Below, piece after piece: positions 44,245-57,007 of a stretch of 64,000 nt of DNA. Numbering within the stretch: position 1 is the stretch's first letter; the number at the start of each line of letters is the position of its first letter. Where the stretch lies: positions 5,110,001-5,174,000 of the forward strand of contig OX393551.1 of the NCBI GenBank assembly GCA_947650365.1. Reading direction: 5' to 3'. Position numbers and translations under genes: made by a program. The notes under the pieces were generated by a model. That model was not told the DNA's origin and ran no database searches. It was given only the letters and a program-made list of their open reading frames with translations. This DNA comes from Chamaelirium japonicum. Lineage: Eukaryota; Streptophyta; Magnoliopsida; Liliales; Melanthiaceae.

Positions 44245-46197
44245 TGTTGGAATAGGATCCGCTTATCAGAGTCGCAGCGGAAGCAAAAGAAAGATCCGAA
44301 GATCATACGGTGTATGTTACATTATGATTACACTATAAAACAATCTACATGCAAATCTATGATCTTAGCATATGTACGGACAACCTAGAGGCATACTACG
44401 ATCTACGGAAAACATGCATGCATCTAGTTAGGTGTTTAGAATCATCATACATTTTTGATCTATGATCCGGAGATGACGGAACGATGAAGAACTGCACTTT
44501 GAATCGCAAGGGAAACTGTCGGATAGCACCTTGTCCTTTGCGAATTGAAGAATCCTCGAAATCCCGTCTCTGAGTGCAGGGATTACGAGCCAACGGAGGA
44601 ATCCGTTATGAAGACGATGGCTAGCCGCTAGATCTTCTCCTCCTCTTTCTCCCTTCTTCCTTCTCCTTCCTTCCTCTTTCTTCTCCCTTCTTCTTCCTCT
44701 CTTTTCCTTGTCCGAAACCACAAAGGAGGAGCAAAGGGGTTCGGATTTTTGGAGGAAAGGGGAAAGCCTATAGGGCCAGCCCCTCCTCTCCCTATTCTTC
44801 TTATAGGGCCGGTCTCCTATGGCTCCAAGGAGGCTTGGGCCGGCCCCTAGATGGATAGGGATGAGGGGGGGCGGTTTTTAGGGTATTCCAATGTCTATCG
44901 TAAAGCCTGGACGAAAATGCCCTTCACGAAAAGTGGAAAACTGAAAGAGAGACTGAGTGAGGTGCGCTACTCGGAATCGAGTTTCGTCAGCACCTATGAG
45001 CTCCTGGAATTATTTCGCTCATTCTAATATCCATATTCAATATGTTCTGAGCCATATTTCAGTATTTACCAAAATACCCCTACGGCCCGTAACACATGTG
45101 AATTAGGTTCTTTGGCTCCGGGCTTGCGCTCCATCGTGCTACTTCGCATCCAACGTATCCAACTAGGTCGGGGAACAATTCCTATACGCAATGATAGGGT
45201 GGAACCTTCAGGGTTTGGGATCTCTAGCTCCAACCGGATCCCTGATTAACTGTTCCGGTGACACATCGAAAGTTCCGTTAATCAGCCCTAATCCGATTAA
45301 CCCGCGTAGCCACCCAGAGTGCGACGCGAGTTAAACTATAGTGATCCTAAACTTATATTACTCCCTCGTAACCCTGTTCTCTACTATACTCCGATAATCC
45401 TTAGTCGCTTCTATTACTGGTGCCATGATATGACTCGGGCAGTGGGGAGCACCATCAGATCCCGATCGATCATCTGACTAGGGTTTGATAACTTGTCATC
45501 TATAACACCATACACCTTCCGGTGCTATGCCTAGCATCCGGAACGTCGTCAGTCATACTGACAACCACCAGACCTGGGTTAACTGTGTGGACAGATTGAC
45601 TCATCAAAACGCACCCATCCAATACTGGACGTCGGATAACCTGTAGGGATTACATGTCACTCAAGCGCCAGCCGGGTAACCCAACGTACCATGGTATTGG
45701 ACTATGGAAGGTTCGCATACGTTGGCACATCAAAGCACCACACAACTGGTTAGCCCAGTAAACATAGTCCCTCAAGGTTAAGGACATATTATCTATAGTA
45801 GTAAGACGGTTTATACACCAGTGTCTGAATCACTGAGTTGTGCACCATCTTGGTTCCTGTTCAACACGATCATCGTGCTTGGTCAGGTGAATAGGAATCC
45901 CACGTTCCCGTGGTGGAGACTTTACCACATCCTCTACCTGCCAACAGCTTGTTCTCGGTGAAGCGACCGGCATCACCAAGCTGTGAACTAGTTCTAGGTC
46001 TACACAGAACTGGTCCACTGGGACTCCCAAGCATGGATTCTCCATACGCCTCAGTGGCCTACTGTGTTCCCTAGGGTCCTTTTATTATATGAGTATTATC
46101 ATATACCAGAGTAGTATTCTAATTAAAGCAATAACCAAAGTCATCTTTATTAATGTTAATACAGAAAATCCATGCTAAGGACACACGAGCTACAACA
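44245..46197 (-). repeat. 3' LTR of the old Copia element
   Basis: TG and CA ends, followed on the right by the polypurine tract. It contains a pyrimidine-rich stretch near 44635-44710 and a TATAGGGCCGGC block near 44768-44860. ORFs inside it have no recognisable domain. Confidence 0.92.
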
Positions 46198-46210
46198 ATC
46201 TCCCACTTGG
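46198..46210 (-). promoter_or_regulatory. Polypurine tract of the old Copia element
   Basis: The minus strand reads CCAAGTGGGAGAT directly before the LTR's TGTTGTAGC. The gag-pol stop codon lies right next to it. Confidence 0.75.
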
Positions 46211-46211
46211 C

Positions 46212-49200
46212 CTAGCGGGGAACAACAGTCTTAACTCCCATGGCATCCACGTGCTTCTCAAAAGCCTTGGTCGGTAACGCCTTTGTGAAAGGGTCCGCCA
46301 TGTTATCTGCAGACGCCACCTGAGTCACTGCAACCTTCCCTCGCTTCTGCAAGTCCCGGATATTATAGTATTTTCGCTCGATATGCTTTCTCTTCTGGTG
46401 ATATTTTGGCTCCTTGGATTGTGCTACCGCTCCACTATTGTCACAGTAAAGGACAATAGGATCTTGAGCTCTCGGTGCGTATCCTAAGTCCGTGAGGAAC
46501 TTCTTAAGCTACACCGCCTCCTTAGCTGCTTCGCACGCCGCAACGTACTCAGCCTCTGTCGTCGAATCCGTGATGCATCCCTGCTTCACGCTCCTCCAAC
46601 TGATAGCTTCTCCTTCTAATGAAAACGCAAACCCTAACGTCGATCTCCTGGATTCCGGATCTGACGCAAAGTCTGAATCTGTATATCCAATCGGTATCAG
46701 TTCCTGTGAAGAGTAAACTAACTCATAATCTCTCGTCCTACGGAGATACTTGAGTATACTTTTCACAGCAGTCTAGCGCCCTGGACCCGGATTTGACTGA
46801 TACCTGGCCATCATGCCTACTGTATAGCATATATCTGGTCTCGTGCACTGCATAGCATATATCAGACTCTCTACAGCCGAAGCATAAGGTATCTTCTGTA
46901 TTTCTGCCCTCTCCTCAGGAGGCTTAGGACCCTGATCCTTGGACAATTTCATTCCATGTCTGAATGGAACCAGTCCCTTCTTGGAGTTGTGCATACTGAA
47001 TCTGACCAAGATAGTATCTATGTAGGCTGACTGTGACAGCGAGAGAGTCTTGTTCTAGCGATCTCGAGTTACCTTGATCCCCAGAACATAACTCGCTTCA
47101 CCCAGGTCTTTTATGTCAAATTGAGAGGATAACCACATCTTCACTGTAAACAACGTTCCAACATCATTTCCAATGAGCAGGATATCGTCTACGTAAAGCA
47201 CTAGAAAAACTACTGCAGTCTTATCGCTCCTTTTATAAACACATAGTTTATCCACGTTCTGCTCAAATCCATAAGACTGGATAGCCTGATCGAAACACAT
47301 GTTTTAACTTTTGGATTCTTGCTTCAGTCCATAAATGGACCTTTGCAACTTTCACACTAGACTTTCCTGACCTTTTGTGACAAAGCCTGGAGGCTGAGAC
47401 ATGTAGATGTCTTCTTCCAAATCCCCGTTGATGAATGCGGTCTTGACGTTCATTTACCAGATCTCCCAATCATAATGGACTGTAATGGACAAGAGGACCC
47501 GGATAGACTTAAGCATAGCCACTGGCGAAAAGGTTTCGTCATAGTCGATCCCTTCTCGCTGGGTATAACCCTTAGCGACCAATCTAGCTTTGTAAGTCTC
47601 AACGGTACCATCCGGACCTCTTTTCCTTTTGTACATCCACTTACACCAACAGGTTTAATGTTGTGAGGTGGTGTTACAAGTGTCCAGACCGAATTTTGGA
47701 ACATCGATGTCAGTTCTGCCTCCATGGCTTCCTGCCCTACTGCATGGACAGAGGATACCATCGCTTCGTCATAGTTCAGAGGATCATCCTCCTGAAACTC
47801 TGGATCCACCATAAAGGCTTCTCTAATATATCTATCAGGAGCACTTGTGGTTCTCCCACTGCGATGAGCCTGCGGTGGTTCTATAGGAGTCGATTCTACA
47901 GTATCTTTTATCTTAGTGGTATCGGCTCCCACTATATTTTCTGTCTGCGTACTCCCATCAGTACCAAGCAATTCTTCAAGAACGACTTTACTGGTGGGTT
48001 TATGGTCTATTAAATAATCCTGCTCCAGGAATAGGCGTTCGCCGAGACGACAACCTTTCTATCCTTAGGATCATAAAATAAACCACCCTTTGTCCCTTTT
48101 GGATACCCAACGAAAAGACATACCTTAGTTTTTGACTCTATCTTATCTCGTTTGTCCTTCCGCACATGTGCTGGACAACCCTAAATCCTAAAGTGTTGTA
48201 GGCTTGACTTTCGCTTTAACCATAGCTCCCAAGGAGTTAGGGGTACTGACTTTGATGGAACAAAGTTCAAAGTGTATGCTGCCGTCTCTAGGACATATCC
48301 CCAAAAACTAGGTGGCAATGTTGCATAACTCATCATAGTCCAAACCATGTCTAACAAAGTTCGGTTTCTCCTCTCAGATACACTGTTTTGTTGTGGTATT
48401 TCTGGTGCAGTCAACTGGGATACGATGCCATGCTCACTTAGGTACTCAATAAATTCATCCGATAGGTATTCGCCTCATCGATCCGATCGAAGAAACTTGA
48501 TACTTTTACCCGTCTACTTTTCTGCTTCAGCTCTGAACTCCTTGAACTTATCAAAGGATTCAGACTTCCGCCGTATTAGGTATATGTATCCAAACCTCGA
48601 GTGATCATCCATAAAGGTGATGAAATACTCGAAGCCTCCTATAGCATGGACACTTATGGGCCCATATACATCAGTGTGTACCAACTCTAATACCTCCTTA
48701 GATCTGCTACCTTTGGCTCGGAATGATGTTTTAGTCATCTTGCTTTCCAGGCAAGACTCACACATCGGTAGGCTTTCTGAAACATCTAGACTTAAGAGTT
48801 CTAGCTTAACCAACCTGTGAATCCTGTCTGAGGCTATGTGTTCAAGCCTTAGATGCCAAAGGAGTGTTGGATTATCTGAGGGATTTTTCCTTTTAGATGA
48901 ATTAATCACACAAGCTTCAGTTATGTTATCCTGCTTATGATTGGAGTTAATTACATAGAGACCATTCTGTATCTTTCCCTTACAAACAAAGGAACCATTC
49001 AATTTAATTGACACACCAGAAACATCAAATAAAACTGAAAAACCTTCATTATTCAATAAGAAAATAGAAATTAAATTTTGTCTCAAGGACGGTACATAAA
49101 GTATGTTACTAAGTAATAAACTTCTTCCATCAAGGAGCTGCAAGACGACATCTCCAACTGCTTCAGCCTCTGCCACGGCCTCAGTTCCCATGTTTAGGAT

Positions 49201-50163
49201 TATCTCCCCATCACCCAGTTTTCTTGTCTCCTTTAACCCCTGCAAATTATTGCAAACATGGTTAGTGGAACCAGAATCCATAATCCATGAAACTGGAGAA
49301 CAACTGAATGTTACAAGGGATTCCACTATGTGGATTTGAGATATGCCTGTCTCAGCATTCTTGGGAGCCGCGCGACAGTCGCCCTTCCAGTACCTCTTCT
49401 TGCCGCATCGGAAATATTTTCCTTTGGGCTTCGCCGGACCATTCTGCTTAGGAACCTGCAACTGCACCTGGCCCATCTTCACGGGTTTCTTAGACTTTTT
49501 TTTCTGAAACTTGCCTTTGGCTTTCAAAGAAGAATTCCGCTTCATATTCGGGGATTGGGCTCGTGCCTTCGTCCCGTCCTCTGCCGCCTGGAGCGCCGCT
49601 AGGAGCTCTACGTTAGACATCTCCAACCGATTAAGGTTAAAATTGGTAACGAAGCCCTCAAACGCTCCTGACAGAGACGTAAGGAAAATGTCGGTCTAGA
49701 TCTTTGCATCCAAGATGACATCGAAGGAACCAAGCTCGTTCACATACCCAAACAATTTCAGCATATGATCCCGAACTAAAGTCCCCTCTGCCATCTTCGT
49801 GGACACCAATTTCTTGATGGTCAGGTAACGAGTTACCCGACTACGACCCTCGAATATTTCCTTTAGATAGAGCATCATGTCTGAAGCGAGGGCCATATCT
49901 TTGACTTGCTTCTGAAGGACGGTCTGCAAGGATGCCACTATATAGCACTTGCACATCTCATCAGCATCTAGCTAGTCTTTCCATTCCTTCAACTAAGCCT
50001 CAGTTGCACTTGGTCCCGGCATGGCCGGTTGAAGGGTACTTAGGGCAATTGTGTGTTTGCCAACCCTTAGGATGAGCATCAGGTTACGCTTTCAGTCGTC
50101 GTAGTTTGGTCCTGTAAGTTTGTTATCATTAAGTATGGAGGCAAGGGGGTCGAGCTTGGTCAT
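46212..50163 (-). pseudogene. Decayed Copia gag-pol
   Basis: Reading from ATG 50163: gag pieces (49696-50163), a zinc knuckle with its first cysteine and its histidine replaced (KYFRCGKKRYWKGDC near 49400), protease DSGST (near 49280), GAG-pre-integrase (WHLRLEH near 48850), integrase (LVHTDVYGP, later QQNSVSERRNRT near 48390), linker in another frame (47640-47971), RT ([20 protein letters not shown] near 47590; YVDDILLIGND near 47180) and RNase H (TDSDFASDPESRRS near 46670). In-frame stops occur at 49696, 48514, 47055 and elsewhere, and the frame changes twice. The remnant reads to a TAG at 46212-46214. Nonautonomous. Confidence 0.9.
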
Positions 50164-50530
50164 GATTTCTATAAACAATGGTTCAAACCAAAATTAGGGT
50201 TTACTACAATCTATTTCATGGAATTTAGAAATAGATAATGTCTACTCCAGCCGCTATGTCTTCACCACCTCAAGTGGAGACATCTATGAATCTAAATTCC
50301 CTAGGCTGGAGCACTGAGACTATCGGCCTTGAATTGGAGACAACATCTCGGTGAGAGCATGCAACCGCTTCTGCCAACGGGGTTTTTACGACCCAGTCTT
50401 CATCAGAATTACCCATGGCAAACTGAAAGACCTCCCAGTCTCCTTTTGGCCAGCTTTATGTGACCCGCGTGCGCAGCAACAACGGCTTCACACAAGCTTT
50501 CGGATGCTTCCCACAAATCTAGATGGTGTC

Positions 50531-50535
50531 GGCAG
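50531..50535. repeat. Target-site duplication GGCAG, left copy
   Basis: Identical to 52659-52663, flanking the solo LTR. Confidence 0.88.
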
Positions 50536-52658
50536 TGTTAGGATTGATGTGTTCTAAGCTTGTAAAACTTTATGTTTTGGTCTAATAAAGATTGATAGTT
50601 ATTAATATATGAGATGCATATAGGTGCGTAACATAGTTACGTGTTCTTTTAAGAACAGAGAGCCATGGTTATATGGTAGTCCACTGAGTTGAAGACTAAG
50701 TGGATTGGTCCCATATAATCTAAATCAGTTCGCAGCTATGATCAGGTTGGTCGCCTCATCATGTTAAGCTGTTGGCGATGACAGTTCATGGGATGTCTTC
50801 ACCATGGTCATCACCAAGCACAGTGTCTGTGGCTGAACAGAACTAACACGGTGTACAGATCAGTGAGCAGAACTGGTACACTAAGCCGTGTTTCTGGTTA
50901 GGGTAAAACGGTCCTAAACCCTGAGAAACCACGACTGATGGACTAACCAGTTGCGTGGTGCTTTGGCGCACCAATGTGTGAGGATCCATATGCAGTGATC
51001 CAAAACCACGGTGTACTGGGTTACCCGGCTGGCGTTGCATTAGCGTGTCACTCCTGCAGGCCATCCACACCCCTGATGGGAGGTGCGTTCCTTGGTGTGA
51101 CTTATACTGTACCAAACCCAGGCCTGGTGGTCATCAGTTTGACTGTTGACCGGGTTCGATTACTCGACGGGGTAATCAGAGGTACGATGTATAGGTCAAC
51201 CTGGAAGAAACCAAGTCATATGATCATTCGAGTCTGACGGTAGTCTTCACCGCTCGAAGTGAATCATGGCATCAAGTGGAGGGACAGCGGGTTTACCACT
51301 ACTAAGCAGAGAGCAGGGGTATGATGGAGAACATAGTAAGTCTGGGTGAATTGGAGTGCAGCCTGCGTCGCACTCTGGGTGGCTACGCAGGTTAACTCGA
51401 GCTCAGAGGATCGATGGTACACTCGGGTAGTGTGTCGATCGAGCTTGAGTTGGAAGCCATGAACCCCGGTCCCTGATGGTTCCACCTTATCATGTACGGT
51501 TCTTGAACCGTCTCCTCGGAACACCATAAGCATGAGGAAGAAAGAAGTATACGCTCCGTGTGTGCTTGGCACTAGAGCACGGTAGATGCGTAACTACATA
51601 CGAGTACTAAGGGTTGAGCCCGAGACTAGTACAGAGTCGCATGTAGTAATCCCTAGCCATAAGTGAACTTCGCTGCACAGGTGCGATGCACCGGGATGTG
51701 CTGCGAGTTGACTAGTTGACTTTGCTAGAGGCACCCTCCGGTGGCCTCAGTTAATAGTAGGTAACTAGTAGATATCACTTAAGTAATGGCCGCTAGGCAT
51801 CGCACGCTAGAAATGGTCAAAATGAGGCGTCAGGGCGTTTTGGTAAAAACCTCACTCTGCCGGACCTCACTGTTGGCCGACCCTAGTAGTGAGGCACCTT
51901 GCTAGGGCCGGCCCTATGATGTAGGGATAAGAATCCCTCATCTATAGGGCCGGCCATATAGATAGGGATGGGGCGATAAAAACGGATAAAGTCGAGCCCT
52001 AAAAAGTGGAAAACGGATAAATACGCGGAGAGATAAAAAGGAGATAATGGAGAGATAATGAGAGGGGGTCATTATCCCCTTGGATCCTTATCCATGGGGG
52101 TTGGCCGGCCCTATAAAAGGACCTATGGGGCGCCGGCCCCATGTGCTAGAAAAACCGAACCCCCCTCCTCTCATCTCTCTAGTTCTCTCCCGTTTTGTCT
52201 TCCGTTTCCCGCTTGCTACTTCGTCTTCCTCGCGTGGAGTTCTGAAGAAGGAGAAGGGTCATTCTTCGAAGGCACTCAGAGATCCGAGAGCGACGTTCCG
52301 TGCATCGTGTGAGATCGGGTGAACAAGAAGGCAACATCTCTATTCGTACCATCGGCATCTTCGCGAACGATCTTCCGTCTCCATCGACAAAGAAGACAAT
52401 TCTCCGCGGTTAAAAGATCCGTACGAAAGGTATGTGTAATCTAACATGTAGATCTAGCGAGCATTATGATTTGCATGCATGCTAGTTAATCATTACGCTA
52501 GATTGCCGTTAGGGGTTTTCGATTCTCGTGCATACACATGCACACATATGTAGATTAGTTTCTATGAAAGTTTAAATAGTGTAACGTGCACCATGAACGG
52601 TCTTCCGACCGCCAAATCGCTTCCGCTGCGAGCCTCTGACCCGGATTAACTTCCAACA
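50536..52658 (+). mobile_element. Solo LTR of a related Copia family, plus orientation
   Basis: It begins TGTTAGGATTG, ends AACTTCCAACA and is flanked by a perfect GGCAG duplication. A TATA box CCCTATAAAAGG near 52108-52120 gives a plus-strand transcription direction. Its end (TTCCGCTGCGAGCCTCTGAC, then TTCCAACA) resembles the reverse complement of the start of the surrounding element's LTR, so it is a related family inserted in the opposite orientation. No internal region is present, hence a solo LTR left by LTR-LTR recombination. Confidence 0.88.
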
Positions 52659-52663
52659 GGCAG
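52659..52663. repeat. Target-site duplication GGCAG, right copy
   Basis: Identical to 50531-50535. Confidence 0.88.
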
Positions 52664-54231
52664 GAGGGTTTATAGGCTCCCGCGGTGCAGGAAAAAACCG
52701 TCACCCACTGCTACCGGCATCCTCCATGTCCCGAAGGAAACCACTAGGCGAACCATCATGGAAGGAAACACAGCTCTCACCCGGTGGAAATATCGAACTG
52801 CGTACCTCCCACCCAGACCCTTAGCCGGTTGATTATGGAGGCCAGGGGATCCCCTTTGGAGGGAACCTCTTACACATCCCTTCTTTATGAGGTTTTATGC
52901 ATATCTAGAAAGGTCACGACCTCCTAGACTTAGACCCTGGTCTACCGTGCTCCCACTAGGATTACAAACCCTCCCGTAAAGCATTAGTATCCTCGGAAAA
53001 TATCATAGTCCCTACCTTGAATACTCAGCTTTCGCCTTTCTTGCAAGGATCACATTACATAAATTCCATGGATCCCGATACTTCACTAGTTTGCCCATAA
53101 TCCTAAGATCTGGAGCCTAGCCTAAGGTCAACGTGGAAAGGACTCCCACTACGATGACGTCTTGTTCACAATTTGATGCCTGATGTCATAGTAAACCTCA
53201 TCTCATTACAGGTTTCGATGCTAGCCAAATAGGGACATCCGACAACCTCCGCCGGACCTCAACCTTATGGTGGCATAACCAAATCGTGATGAGTTCATAC
53301 TACCATCAAACGTCATCTAGAAACAGGTATCACACAGTGAAATCCTAACCTAACTTGGTCGCTAGGACCACGTGGGGAAAGGGCATCCCACTAGGGTTAT
53401 CATACTTCTTATGGAGACATTAGTTAATTATCTCTAAACAAGTCTAACACTGTGTCTATCTCGGTGCACAGTACTTGGCTACCTGAACTACCACGAGAGC
53501 GGTTGCCACCTTTTCTTTTAGCTAGCCACCGGATTCGCCCATGTTAGAAACATATAGAGACACCGATGAATCCATGATCTTAGTACTAACCCTAAGCCTG
53601 ATCTAGAGACAAACTCACAATCAAGATAATAAAATTATCATCGGGGTTCTCTAAACAATAAGTAAAGAGAATCAACAGAAAAACATCCAAACTGAATCAA
53701 GTCCAGGGTCCGACCCCTGAACCTGAATAGCACAGCCAAGATATCCTGCTCTTCCGTTCTGCACGATCTCTAATGACGATCCCTATCATCACCAACGTGC
53801 ACGCTTTCGTCGGGTCTTTGCACGCCATGGTACCGCTTGCCCGAACCGTGGATGTAGCATCATCATCTTCTTCCTGTGACCAAAAAACTAATATGCTCCG
53901 AGCAAGTGCTCGTTTGTGTATAATTTCGCTAGAAAGAAAAGAAGACAATCCTAGAAATATGGCCAGGGAACCGAGGATGGTCAACCCCCACCCTCGCCCA
54001 TCTAGAGTCTTAAAATCCACAGACAATAATAATCAATGCAAAAATTAAATCTGGGGTCCGACCCCCGGATGCATGCAATCACAGGTTACTATTCAACACG
54101 GCACCTGCAAAGAAACGATACATAGCACAATCTATATGCATGATCTACGCCGAACCCCGACGAAAATATATGCCATCATATATTCACATGATGTTTTCAC
54201 GAATTCATGCATAAAACATACACCAAAGCGT

Positions 54232-54243
54232 GCTCTGATACCA
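54232..54243 (-). promoter_or_regulatory. Primer-binding site of the old Copia element
   Basis: The minus strand reads TGGTATCAGAGC, two bases from the end of the 5' LTR; initiator tRNA-Met type. Confidence 0.92.
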
Positions 54244-54245
54244 AT

Positions 54246-56197
54246 TGTTGGAATAGGATCCGCTTATCAGAGTCGCAGCAGAAGCAAAAGAAAGATCCGA
54301 AGATCATACGATGTATGTTACATTATGATTATGCTATAAAACAATCTACATGCAAATCTATGATCTTAGCATATGTGCGGACACCCTAGAGGCATACTAC
54401 GATCTACAGAAGACATGCATGCATCTAGTTAGGTGTTTAGAATCATCATACCTTTTTGATCTATAATCCGGAGATGACGGAATGATGAAGAACCGCACTT
54501 TGAATCGCAAGAAAAACTGTCGGATAGTACATTGTCCTTTGCGAATTGAAGAATCCTCGAAATCCCGTCTCTGAGTGTAGGGATTACGAACCGACGGAGG
54601 AATCCATTGCGAAGATGATGGCTAGTCGCTAGATCTTCTCCTCCTCTTTCTCTTTTCTTTCTTCTCCTTCCTTCCTCTTTCTTCTCCCTTCTTCTTCCTC
54701 TCTTTTCCTTGGCCGAAACCACAAAGGAGGAGCAAAGGGGTTCGGATTTTTGGAGGAGAGGGAAAGCCCATAGGGTCGGCCCCTCCTCTCCCTATTCTTC
54801 TTATAGGGCCGGTCTCCCATGGCTCCAAGGAGGCTTGGGCCGGCCCCTAGATGGATAGGGATGAGGGGGGGCAGTTTTTAGGGTATTCCAATGTCTATCG
54901 TGAAGCCTGGACGAAAACACCCTTCACGAAAAGTGGAAAACTGAAAGAGAGACTGAGTGAGGTGCGCTACTTGGAATCGAGTTCCGTCAGCGCCTATGAG
55001 CTCCTGGAATTATTTTGCTCATTCTAAGATCCATATTCAATATGTTCTGAGCCATATTTCAGTATTTACCAAAATACCCCTACGGCCCGTAACATATGTG
55101 AATCAGGTTCTTTGGCTCCGGGCTTGCGCTCTATCGCGCTACTTCGCATCCAACGTATCCAACTAGGTCGGGGAACAATTCCTATATGCAACGACAAGGT
55201 TGAACCTTCAGGGTTCGGGATCTCTAGCTCCAACTGGATCCTTGATTAACTGTTCCGGTGACACACCGAAAGTTCCGTTAATCAGCCCTAATCCGATTAA
55301 CCCGCATAGCCACCCAGAGTGCGACGCGAGTTGAACTCTAGTGATCCTAAACTTATGTTACTCCCTCATAACCCTATTCTCTACTATACTCCGATAATCC
55401 TTAGTCGCTTCTATTACTGGTGCCATGATACGACTCAGGCGGTGGGGAGCACCGTCAGATCCCGATCGATCATCTGACTAGGGTTTGATGACTTGTCATC
55501 TATAACACCACACACCTTTCAGTGCTATGCCTAGTATCTGGAATGTCGTCAGTCATACTGACAACCACCAGGTCTAGGTTAACTGTGTGGACAGATTGAC
55601 TCATCAAAACGCACCCATCCAACACTAGACGTCGGATAACCTGTAGGGATTACATGTCACTTAAGCGCTAGCCGGGTAACCCAACGTACCGTGGTATTGG
55701 ACTATAGAAGGTCCGCACACATTGGCACATCAAAGCACCACACAACTGGTTGGCCCAGTGAACATGGTCCCTCAGGGTTAAGGACAGATTATCTATAGTA
55801 GTAAGACGGTTTATGCACCAGTGTCTGAATCACTGAGCTGTCCACTGTCTTGGTTCCTGTTCAACACGATCATCGTGCTTGGTCAGGTGAATGGGAATCC
55901 CACGTTCCCGTGGTGGAGACTTCACCACATCCTCTACCTGCCAACAGCTTGTTCTCGGTGAAGCGACCGGCATCACCAAGCTGTGAACTAGTTCTAGGTC
56001 TATACAGAACTGGTCCACTGGGTCTCCCAAGCATGGATCCTTCATGCGCCTCAGTGGCCTACTGTGTTCCCTATGGTCCTTTTATTATATGAGTATTATC
56101 ATATACTAGAGTAGTATTCTAATTAAAGTAATAACCAAAGTCATCTTTATTAATGTTAATACAAAAAATCCACGCTAAGGACACACGAGCTACAACA
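54246..56197 (-). repeat. 5' LTR of the old Copia element
   Basis: Matches 44245-46197 along its full length with scattered substitutions and has TG and CA ends. Confidence 0.93.
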
Positions 56198-56298
56198 GTG
56201 TCCGCTCCGCTCTTATCATGGCGATGCTTCTTCTTCGCCCTCTCCATCTTGTATTTTTCAACAACAGCAGTGGCACCTTTCTGGAGGAGCTCGTTCAC

Positions 56299-56691
56299 TT
56301 AAGATTGGAGGCGACCTTGCTGTGCCTGGAGACCTTTAAAGAGCGCCTCCTTCATCACGGCAAGGTCGGCCTTCAGAGTGCCAACTTCCTTCCAGAGCTG
56401 GCACGCTTTGAATTTCGTGACCTTCTTCGCCCTACTAGCCTCTTGGAGCTCGCTGGCTAGTAGAGCTTTGACCATCTCCGTAGATGCCGACCTTTTTGCT
56501 AAGACGGCAACTTGCTGGCGCAGTTCACTCACCTGCCTTTCTAGTTTGGCAGAACGGTTGACTTTGTGGAGTTGGTGGATGTGCTCGTCCAAACGGCGCT
56601 TTAAGCCTAGGAGGGTGCCGTCGTACAGGGCCACAAGGTCTTGCCCGACAGAGCGGGTATTCCCGGCAAATACCTTGGCCTCTCTTTCCAT
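56299..56691 (-). CDS. Coiled-coil exon of the gypsy-type extra gene
   Basis: A 130-residue open stretch (MEREAKVFAGNTRSVGQDLV start) is rich in leucine heptads, glutamate and arginine (AKLERQVSELRQQVAVLAKR), predicting a long coiled coil as usual at the C-terminus of these proteins. The frame continues left to the Copia LTR, so the true C-terminus is separated from it. It is one exon of a broken gene rather than an independent protein. Confidence 0.55.
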   Translation of the reverse strand: MEREAKVFAGNTRSVGQDLVALYDGTLLGLKRRLDEHIHQLHKVNRSAKLERQVSELRQQVAVLAKRSASTEMVKALLASELQEASRAKKVTKFKACQLWKEVGTLKADLAVMKEALFKGLQAQQGRLQS

Positions 56692-56765
56692 CTAAGGGAG
56701 CAAAAGAAATAAGAAGGGACGTTAAAGACTAAGTATCGGGAAGGAGACAGAGACTGTGAAGTTAC
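56692..56765 (-). other. Intron of the gypsy-type extra gene (74 bp)
   Basis: In gene orientation it starts GTAACTTCAC and ends TGCTCCCTTAG, with coding sequence on both sides (ERLIE before, MEREAK after). GT-AG borders and T-rich 3' end fit a short plant intron. Confidence 0.6.
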
Positions 56766-57002
56766 CTCTATGAGCCTCTCACAAATTGCCACGTAGGGAG
56801 GTTGAGGAAAGATGTTGTGGCCTAAAACCTCGTGGAGGTAGTGGGGCACCATGCTCCCTTCGCCATCGAGCATCGAAGTCCCCGGAGCCCCCGGTTCTTC
56901 CGAGACTGGAACGAGAGGGATAACCGAAGCGGGCTCTGTGGCCGTTAAGATCGGCGGTAGAACCTCAGGGGCATGGTCGTCGTCACCCTCCCGGCTATGA
57001 TC

Positions 57003-57007
57003 GTCAG
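57003..57007. repeat. Target-site duplication GTCAG, left copy
   Basis: Identical to 58941-58945; flanks the TRIM insertion inside the coding region. Confidence 0.85.

Larger units (their letters stand above)
50164..54231 (-). other. Long leader of the old Copia element (with nested solo LTR)
   Basis: Excluding the nested LTR (50536-52658) and its duplicate target site, about 1.9 kb lies between primer-binding site and gag. I see no gene in it; small ORFs show no domain. Confidence 0.65.
44245..56197 (-). mobile_element. Old Copia retrotransposon with nested solo LTR
   Basis: LTRs of 1953 bp (44245-46197) and 1952 bp (54246-56197) start TGTTGGAATAGG and end GCTACAACA. The tRNA-Met type primer-binding site lies at 54232-54243 and a polypurine tract at 46198-46210, both read on the minus strand. 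The body encodes a decayed gag-pol and a leader of about 1.9 kb, the latter interrupted by a 2.1-kb solo LTR. LTRs differ by several percent by eye, so it is much older than the tandem Copia at 4-15 kb. The 5-bp flanks (CTAGT and GTGTC) do not match. Confidence 0.93.
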
